Position numbers and translations under genes: made by a program. From Trichopria drosophilae (lineage: Eukaryota; Arthropoda; Insecta; Hymenoptera; Diapriidae), in NCBI GenBank assembly GCA_030407085.1, contig CM059587.1:72281001-72345000 (forward strand): DNA of 64,000 bases. Direction: 5' to 3'. The first letter of the stretch is position 1. Each line of letters opens with the position of its first letter. Shown in pieces: positions 55,700-64,000 of this stretch. The notes beneath the pieces are model-generated. The model saw only the letters and a list, made by a program, of their open reading frames with translations. It was not told the origin of the DNA and did no database searches.

Positions 55700-58600
55700 C
55701 TATTTCGGTGCTTGTCTTTGAAGATTTCACGAGAAGAAGTTAACGAGGCCTGAAATCTTAAGTGTGAATATCAGATGGTGTTCAACGGATGGTTTTAAAC
55801 ATTTTATTTTTTATTTTTGAAATGATTATACTATAAAATCAAAAGATAATAACTATTTTATTAGTCAAATAAGTAACTTAATATAAGAGTTAACAAACGG
55901 GATTCATTGTACCACTAAATGTAGACAATATTTATATTTAAATAAGCACATTTTAAGTCTTATTTGTGGGAAATTAATATTAGATTATACATAACTAATT
56001 TTTACAGTACAATTCTGTATCTGTTATTCATTCCTCGTTGTAATGAAACTTATTTCTTTTTGCTTTCATTGTATACTATTAATTTAGTATAAATCAAACA
56101 AATCAGATTTTTTCATTAAAACTCAGTCTTTTTTCTGGTTTTTATTTGTTAAACACAGTTTCCATTCTTAATTGGTTTTCAAAAACCAAATTTTATAAAA
56201 GGAATTTTTCGAAGCTTTTATTAATAAACACATATTAAGTAAGGCACTGTACAATATTTTATACACATCTTACAGTAACTAATTTTTAGGTTGCTAAAAA
56301 GAAACTTACTTCCACGGTCATCATTTAAAAACTCGTTACTTAATAAAACCCCTATGGTAATTTTTTCGTTACCAAACAGTTCGTAAACTTCAAGTTTATT
56401 TTAAGGCAAACGGGCCAAGTTTTCACGATAATCGCTTATCGACCGCTTACGGAAACTTTTCTTCTCGTGAAATAAAGAGGTTGGGTACGTGATTTGCATC
56501 GATAACAGGCTAACCCTACTAACAAGGCACAGTGAATTACAGTTTTCCTTACTTAAATACTTTCTGGGGCGAATCTTAGGAATTCCACCCAATTGTCATC
56601 GTTGCAATTAATCTCAAGTGATTGTGATGGATCTACACTCTATTGCGTTAACTGCTAATTCATAAATCATGTTCTTGAAAACAAAATATTGAAGAGTATA
56701 TTTTCACTACAGCACGTAATATTTCCAGAATAATTGTCCGAGTAGTTAAATAAGTTACATGCAAGAACTAAAAAAACACTCTAAATTAATTCTTTTAGAG
56801 GCACGAAAGAAAGAAAAACAAAAATACCTATTACATAAGCCCTTATTTTTTTTACGTTGAAATAACAGAAATTTCATTTTTTCTGATAATTTGACCAGTT
56901 TTTTTCTGCGAATTCATAGGATATTACTATAAAAATAACGGGATTATTTTTCCAAAAAGGTTTCTTTAGGTAACTGTAACTGACATTTTAGGTTAAATAT
57001 TAATAAATTCTGGTTATATTTACTATTTTTCAAATGATGTTATAGTGACACATTATTTCTTAATTGTCATTTGTTTATTGTGTATATTTAGACATTTTTT
57101 ACAAATCTAACAAATTTGTAAATAATGAGAAATGAGAATAGTTCAAGGGAATGTAATTTAGCGGATTTATGTAAGCCATTCAGTTAATTTTAAATTTAAT
57201 GCTTTACATCCTGGATTTTGATTCCGCCATATTGGACCTTAAAAACTGGTACCAAATTTGTATTCAGCGACAGTCGCAATCCCCCGAATACAAAAACGAT
57301 TTAATTATATTAAAATATTTCAGTTTTCATCAGCAATTTTGAGTTTTGAAAATCTAATGATGGATTCGTAATCAGAGAAATCAAAACACTTTAAACGGGT
57401 CTTTCCTTTGTAATTTAAAAATTTTACGATTCGAATTCCACGTTTTGGCCGCTATGTTGGATTGGCCATTTGGGATAGTAAAAATCTGCATATAGAATGT
57501 AATAGATCTTATATTTTATGAATTTTCAGCTATTTCTCGATAATTTTCATTCAAAAGAATTGTGGTTAGGTGAATTCAACAATTGGCGAAGGTTGACCCA
57601 TATACGTATTTGTCAAAAAACCCGACCGCTTGGAGTTAATTTGGTTCACGAAATTAAGTGGTAAGGTTAAAAGAACCAAACTCCACGGGCAGTTTTCGCA
57701 TTTCTGAACAAAACTAAGTTGCAGTAAATACAGTCTTTTGGTTGGGACACTATACATATAGACAATTTGTGTTCTTTATAATTTGTAAATTAGTGTATCA
57801 TACGAATATTTAGTACTTCGATATGCCTCTCGATTCTGGAGCAAAACAGAAAATCGATACATTAAGTATTGCATTAATTTTTATTTTTAATTTTTCTTTA
57901 GTTTGGTTAGTCAAATAAGTTGAGCAGCCTTAATTCTGGTTCCAGGAACCAAACTTTGTTTAGTGCGTCATTAACATTAGGCAGCAGCCCTAATCAGTAT
58001 CATTATCCATTTACATATAATTTATCATCCTAATTCACTAACAAAAAATGTAGTATATTGGATTTCCAGATTATGTATAAGATTTATCACGATTAACGTA
58101 TAAAGTTCATATAAGTAATTATATCTCGAAGTACCTTGTAAATAATTTGCATCTGCAGGACAAAAAATCATCATCGCAAAGAAGTTGGAAAAGTTATAAC
58201 AGCCGATGTCACAATATAGTCAAGAAAATTACATATTTAGTCTTGCTGTAAAAATGGTAGACATGAAGCAAGCGTTCCATTTACGATACCTTAACTTTGC
58301 TCATGAATTACAAGTTAATGCAGGAATTCTTATTATTATAAACGGAGAAGCCTTGCTAATAATGTACAGACATATATCGGCATGCCTATATGCGCAAAAT
58401 ATCACTGCAAGATATTTGCGGTTATTAGATGGAAACTCGCAATGTCACAGTTGCCGGAATGCATTTATCTTTGAGAAAATAAATTGAGGAAAATTGTTTA
58501 ACATATCTGTCCAATGACTGACAAATGTATTATATTTCATGTATTATGGAAAGTAATATTGTACAAAATAAATTATCATTACGTAAACTCATTTTATGTT

Positions 58601-58920
58601 GGAATGATACCTAGAACAACGATGGAAAGTTAGCGGAATTACGCATTAATTATTAGAATTGAAGTTGCATAAAATACAAGGAAAACACTACACTTTTCAC
58701 GAACTAAAAATAAGTTCATCGAAAGAATGTCAAAAATTATTCAGATATACAATTAAGTTTAATCAGATACAATGTTTTAATTAATCTTATTATCAATTAT
58801 GGCTATCTTAAACAGATCTGTAGTTAAATGTCTAATCTCGTTATAGAAGGTAGAAATTGTACAAATAGATTCCGGACATAATTTATGTGCATACTTTTTT
58901 CCGAATATCCAGCTCAAAAG
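55700..58920. other. AT-rich intergenic sequence with one unexplained + frame
   Basis: The frame 58206-58487 (93 codons) has no recognisable domain and is within chance length. GCCAT-type repeat units lie at 57210-57490. Confidence 0.45.
57210..57490. repeat. GCCAT-type repeat units
   Basis: TTGATTCCGCCATATTGGAC at 57227 and GCCGCTATGTTGGATTGGCC at 57448, with intervening AATCAGAGAAATCAAAACAC, are diverged members of the dispersed family. Confidence 0.5.
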
Positions 58921-60130
58921 ACTTTACACCGAGAAAAATATACAGACAGAATTTATTTTAGTTTTATTGGTCCTATAAGATGGCATGGTTTATGATGCTT
59001 ACCATGCCCCAGTACGAGTCCCTGATTAGGCGGGTATGAAAATAGCCTAAACATGTCCTGGTTAGGTTCCAATATGGTCCCTGATAAGATTTGTCTTAAT
59101 GTATCCTTATCAAAATAATCTTATTATCTTATTGGTCTGGTCAAAATTGCATTTAAATTGGTTCAAAAACTAATATGGCGCATATTAAATAGACGATGAG
59201 TAAGATTTCGAGTGTTTCTATTTTTGTGAACTTTTTTTCGAGTCAACAAAGTTGTTGAATCGATGCCTTTTCGCAACCGAAATTGCACAAGATCTATGAG
59301 CTTTAACCAGCAGAAATGCTTAATAAATAAAAAAAATAAATAAAACTTTAACTAGACTTAGTTTGTTTGCCCCGAATCAACTCCTCTTCAAAACGTCAAT
59401 ACCCCGAAAAAATATACCTTATTTGATCAATTATGAACATTATTGAGAAAATTCACATCTCTTGTAGTATGATCATCCCTAAAATTTAGTCGACCCAAAA
59501 AATCTCGTATACACATTTTCTCGTGATTTTGAAGCCTTTTTATACTTTCAGTATGCACTACTGGTTCGGCCAAAGTGAATTTTAAAAAACCTAACCTCAA
59601 ATTTCTGATCAGCGATCCCGAAAATTCCTGTACCGACTTGTAAGGAACATTTGTACTACTAGAGATGCGTCTTCCTTTTCAACATTGTTTAGTAATTCTT
59701 CTAATAAGTTTTGCTCTTTTCGACATATTGACGTTTTGAAGAAGTTACGTTACTTGGGGGCAAAACAACAAAAAATGTCCAGTTGATGTTCATACATTAT
59801 GTGCATTTTTGGTGGCAAATAAGCTTTATTGATGAGAAAATAATGTCAAAAAAGGAAACACACGAAATTTTGTTCATTTTTATTTGAAATGTGCCATATT
59901 GGTTTTTAAACTATTTTAAATGCAATTTAACTACAGAATGTGCACCTCTCAGACTTGGATTAAGGGGAAACCAAGCCGTGGTCAGGACCTAATAAAAAGA
60001 CTGCTCAGTCATCTGATCAGGGCCTTAACAGAATTAGCGTAACACAATCTATCAGTACCGGATCAGAGTTCCTGGTCAGGAGCTGGATTTATATTCCGGG
60101 TGCCTGGGAAGGCTATGTCAATCCGAATAA
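58920..60130. other. Sequence with repeated GGTCCTGAT(C/A)AGG-like words at both ends
   Basis: AGTCCCTGATTAGG, GTCCTGGTTAGG and GTCCCTGATAAG occur at 59029-59090. GTCAGGACCTAAT, GATCAGGGCCTTA and CCTGGTCAGGAG occur at 59974-60083. The ends (ACACCGAGAAAAATATA and TTTATATTCCGGGTGCC) are weakly inverse, so this may be a decayed 1.2-kb element. A GCCAT-family-like piece with TCTGATCAGCGATCCCGAAA lies at 59605. Confidence 0.3.
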
Positions 60131-61025
60131 ATTTCTGGTAGAGTTATAAATTAACTGCAAAAAGTAATCATTTCATCACAAATTAAGAAGATTAAAGAAG
60201 ATTGTTGAGTATGTTTTGTAACAAAAATCTAATTCTCATGTTAATCACTGATATAGGTAAAACTTGTGATACTAATATGTATACAAAAAACAAATTACAG
60301 AACAGTGAGAAATACTTAATTCGGTTACGAAAAAGTAAACGTCGTTTTTGCAGCGGTTGGATATAATTTAATTATCTATTGATCAGAAAGGCAAAAAGTA
60401 CCGGTATTAAAAATAAAATTACTGAAATTTATAAATTAGAATTTATTAGATTCCTTAGGTTTTACCAAGATTAAGATTAACTCTTTTTACATTAAAAATG
60501 TTACGAAATTTTCACTTTTTTTAGTTGAATACTTGTTATCGATATTTCTAATATTGAAGATGCAATTAAGATATTTTATTGTATAAAATAACTTGAACAA
60601 AAAATATCGAAAGTGATATTGTTCATTAGCAGGTTTGACATCCAGTTAATGCTTTTCTTTGTACATTTTTTTACTATGAAATCGACAAAGGAAATTACCA
60701 ACAAGACGAAAACGCGCTGACAATTATTTGTAATATTCGAATAATGATTCTTTCATTTATACATTAATTATAAGTTATTTCTTATCCTCTGTTAAAAATG
60801 TCCGAGATATTTTTAAATAAAGATGTGCAGTGTGTAGAGAAAATTGTGCTTTACACATTGACCGAATTTAACATTTTTTGAATGTACATATAAGTAAAAC
60901 ACCAATTATTCTTTTACACATTTTCTTTTTTTTGTGTTCAGAAACATTCTGGATCGGACCTGCCATGTATTTGCTTCGAATTTCTATTATATTTACCCCA
61001 ATAAGCACACAGTTTTAGAAAAGTT

Positions 61026-61160
61026 TACACGGAAAAAAATAGATGTTATCAGATAACTTATTGATGGTACCGGATAACATCTGATGGTGCCCAGTACAAT
61101 TAGTATGTTATTCGGTAACATCAGTGTGTTATCAGATACAATATTTTTCTCTCTGTGTAC
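61026..61160. mobile_element. Short TIR element with GTTATC-type palindromes
   Basis: The ends TACACGGAAAAAAATA and TATTTTTCTCTCTGTGTA are imperfect inverses. The interior repeats GTTATCAGATAAC-like words in both orientations. A similar terminus, TTACACCGAGAAAAATATA, occurs at 58923. Confidence 0.4.
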
Positions 61161-61288
61161 ATGACTGCTAAACACGTTTTTACAACTTACGTTATTGAAA
61201 ATTGTGCAACTAAAAAGTTTTAGTTAATTATACAACGTTTTCTATATATGTACAACTCGATACCAGTATAAATTTGTGTTTCTAAGGT

Positions 61289-61571
61289 TATAAAAGCTTA
61301 TTAACATTTTTTCACACATCCCGTGCTCCAGTTGGCAGTCGTGGAAAAAATCAAAACGCAAAGTAAACCCAGTAACCGTAACAACACATTTCAACCCAGT
61401 AAAAGTTACTATAGAAAAGCAGCAGCAGTTATAAATCAGTAGTACACAGAGCAGAAGTATACATTGTTTACATCAGTCGTCAAGCAGTTTCATGTAAACG
61501 CCGCTTAGAGACGAATAGTCGATTCTATGTTTTCGCCACTGCAAGGATTTTTTCCAAATTCGTACTTAAAG
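61289..61571 (+). promoter_or_regulatory. Promoter-like TATA block with possible first exon
   Basis: TATAAAAG lies at 61289-61296, then a candidate start around 61314-61330 (TTCACACATC to CTCCAGTTGG), then an A-rich leader without long frames. An ATG at 61527 opens MFSPLQGFFPNSYLK and meets GTATTT at 61572 in phase 0. The A-rich leader style recalls strongly expressed arthropod genes. Downstream exons are not identifiable in the window. Confidence 0.35.
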
Positions 61572-61599
61572 GTATTTTTATAATAAGTGCGATATAATT

Positions 61600-63270
61600 A
61601 TGACAAGATGTTTATGTGAACCTAACTTCGTACACTGATAAAAAGATTTATTTGTCGTAAAGAAGGCTTATTTAAATACGCTGGAAGAAACCATTTGTTA
61701 ACAGTAAACAACTTTAGTTAATAGTTAAAATACTTAATACTAAAAATACTTCAAAATAATTTCTTAATAATTATTAAGATTTGTTAACAGTAAAATACGT
61801 GTCTTAATTATTAAGAGATGTATTTTCTTTGACGAAGAGCATATCCAGAATTGTCAGGAAATATGGCATTTAGTTGGAAATGTCTTTTTGAAATGTTTCT
61901 TTTCAAATGAGTCCAAAGTTTCGTATTTTTATCCCAAAGATTTCTTACGTATAATAAGATTATATTGATATAACTGAATAAACTATTTTGAATTTATTTC
62001 TATGAATTAAATAAGATTTTCTTTCCCGTAGTCATGTTACTAAAGTTAACGTAAATACGCAGAAATTGTTAGGGATTTCACGTTACAAAGTTGGTACTAA
62101 CTAGATCCTCACTAGGGAGGACGAAGTCGTGGCCAACTCCGTGCGTGTATGGCCGCAACCGCAGACTCGTGCGGTCTAAAGACTATCTGAAGACAATCCG
62201 TTTATCTGCATGTACATCACAATTTTGGTGTTTCACAACCGCAAAACTGCCCCGAGTAAAAGTTCTTTTTGTGCCCTTTAAACCTGCCTTGAATTAAGTA
62301 AGGGCAATTTATACATGCTGCGGTCATTTTAAAATTAACGCGCCGATTTCGTCCAAACGTGCTTTCACGTCAACGAATGTAGCTGTAGATTGTTGACCTT
62401 CTTTAAATTTGTCTTGTAAAATGCATAATTACAATATACTCTAATTAATTCTAATCATTTAATGCTCTCATTTTTAAGCGACATGTTAATGTTTTTAGTT
62501 CATATATGCCACCAAGCACGTACGTACATATCATTGCATTAATAATAACAAATAAAGAAAAATAAGATATGCATTTTAAATTCAATTTAAAAATGATTCA
62601 ACTCCACAAAATTGAGTTTATCTCCTGGAACCAATGCCGCTGTGATCATGGGATAAACGCTTTTCATAATGACAGTCGCTGTTCGTTTCAGATAATTAAC
62701 TAATTAAGTAATGTGATAATATTCTGTAGAAAATAAATTAAACGTATATTAAATTATTTATTTTAATATGTTAATAATAATTAATTGGTTTGAATTTCAC
62801 TGATTCGTAATTGTTAAAGTTTTGAAACACCTTTCATCATATTGGAGGTTTAAAAAAGAGATAAGATTTAATGAGATATTCAAAATATTAGTAGACTGTT
62901 ATAAATAAACATTAGGTTTAAAATTTATATGTATATGCAAAGAATTTGTTGTTAATAATAATTATCATGCTGTCATAAAATTAATATTATACGGAAATAC
63001 ATTACATTAAATTAGTCATTTTAATTGCTTTCATTTGACTGCGAGCTATTGCATAGAATTAAAAATGAAAGCACTCCTATATATTATGATAACGAAAAAT
63101 TGCAATAAATCTATAAATTATAATATTCCAATTTAAATCACGAAATTATACACTTTTCTTATTTTGGAATTTAACCCATTAAGTCCTGAATGATCTGAAT
63201 GGGCATTTTTTTCATTACTATTTTCAACAGTCATATATCACACAAAATTACCTCAAGTTTCAAAATTTTT
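61600..63270. other. AT-rich sequence, nothing firm
   Basis: A GC-richer patch at 62090-62300 is open for 68 codons on +, with no recognisable product. The rest is AT-rich without features. Confidence 0.45.
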
Positions 63271-63276
63271 TGTTAC

Positions 63277-63956
63277 ATTTTTCAAAAAATGCAACTGTGA
63301 AAACCTAAATACTGATTTTTTCACATTGAAATAATTTTAGAATTCTTATTTAAAGCAAAGAAATCGTGTCCTCGAAACTGGAACATTAAAATGTGCACAT
63401 TCTTTTTGACGACTTTTTAAATTTTTGATAATTTTGTGACTTTGAAAAATGAAAGAAGTGAACAAAATTCTGACAAAATTTCTTCGATCAATTCAAAGTA
63501 AAAGTGCATTTTCGGAAAAATATTGCTAAACAAAAAGTTCTTAAAATTGACCGAGGAATATGCTGAAATTTTATCAAAATTTTGTTCACTCTTCAAAATT
63601 CAATAATTTTGAAATATTGAAAGTCTTCAAAATTTCAGGGTATTCTTTGAATAATCCTAAGACTTCGGCAACATTTTTTTCGCAAGTCTGTAATTTTCAA
63701 ATAAAAAATGTCTGAACCTTTCGCTCTTTTTTTTCTTGTTTAAGCCACCATTTGGATATTTTTACCTCTATTTTCAAAATGTTAATATATACATTTTAAA
63801 GTTCCGGTCTCGAGGACACGTTTTCTTTAATTCAAACAAGAATACTGAAATTACTTCAATTTGAGCAAACGACACAAAGAGAAAATCAATTTAAAAATTC
63901 AATGTTTTTTGAAAATAATGACATATAGGTTTTTACGATTGCATTTTTTGAAAAAT
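63277..63956. repeat. Large inverted repeat near the right edge
   Basis: The left arm at 63277-63394 (TTTTTCAAAAAATGCAAC, GTGTCCTCGAAACTGGAAC, TTAAAATGT) is the inverse of 63791-63956 (ACATTTTAAAGTTCCGGTCT, CGAGGACACG, GCATTTTTTGAAAAA). A second smaller inverted pair, GTGAACAAAATTCTGACAAA at 63457 against TATCAAAATTTTGTTCAC ending at 63592, sits inside. This is probably a decayed foldback element and may extend past the window. Confidence 0.6.
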
Positions 63957-64000
63957 CCAATAAAAGATTCCGACAATTCAGATAATTTTGCGACAAATAT

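Noticed and set aside
1..64000. CRISPR arrays, bacterial operons or mobile islands
   Set aside because: Repeats here are irregular, AT-rich and of eukaryotic type; the only clear gene has spliceosomal introns and no prokaryotic gene structure is present.

Overview
The window looks like nuclear DNA from an arthropod, most likely an insect. It is strongly AT-rich, with sparse genes, short introns in the clearest gene, remains of jockey-superfamily LINE reverse transcriptases, several small terminal-inverted-repeat (TIR) elements and many decayed tandem arrays. I see no bacterial operon structure and no intact rRNA or tRNA gene. The species cannot be fixed from sequence alone. The one gene I am confident of is on the + strand at 30718-35890. 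It has seven exons, all joined in phase 0, and encodes a secreted protein of 477 residues. After a signal peptide the protein consists of two copies of the same three-exon module (exons 2-4 and 5-7). The copies have matching exon lengths, a shared YNASAVILDC signature and matching cysteine positions. A TATA box lies 51 bases before the ATG, and poly(A) hexamers lie 1.1-1.2 kb after the stop. Two weaker gene models are on the - strand. A two-exon gene of 121 codons (8745-8725 joined to 6756-6412) has a consensus donor, a good acceptor and a poly(A) signal just after the stop. A second model (55689-55673 joined to 55275-54831) gives a 153-residue protein of unknown family. Layout by region: 1-2.7 kb is AT-rich with the first copies of an ATGGCGG-type repeat; 2.7-3.6 kb is CpG-rich without a gene; 4.5-6.1 kb is a tandem array; 6.4-8.75 kb is the two-exon gene, whose intron holds an AGAGCTCTT array; 9-10.15 kb is another decayed array; 10.3-10.9 kb is a CpG-rich block with - strand splice donors. 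From 11 to 30 kb there is mostly AT-rich sequence, with CpG-rich blocks (14.5, 15.5, 26.0 kb), AGAGCTCTT arrays and MITEs (16.5-18.5 kb), a pogo-like MITE (22.6 kb) and a decayed array (27.2-28.5 kb). The seven-exon gene and its 3' UTR fill 30.7-37.0 kb. From 37 to 49 kb there is an accessory zone with a 396-bp TIR element, a tRNA-derived repeat in two copies, two reverse-transcriptase pseudogenes, a 1,011-bp foldback element flanked by TAA, and a nearly identical 253-bp tandem duplication. From 49 to 64 kb there is AT-rich sequence with more repeat copies, a cluster of TATCG words at 54 kb, a promoter-like TATA block at 61.3 kb and a large inverted repeat at the right end. The confident gene is unrelated in function, as far as I can see, to the repeats around it. 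The repeats explain most of the long apparent reading frames elsewhere.
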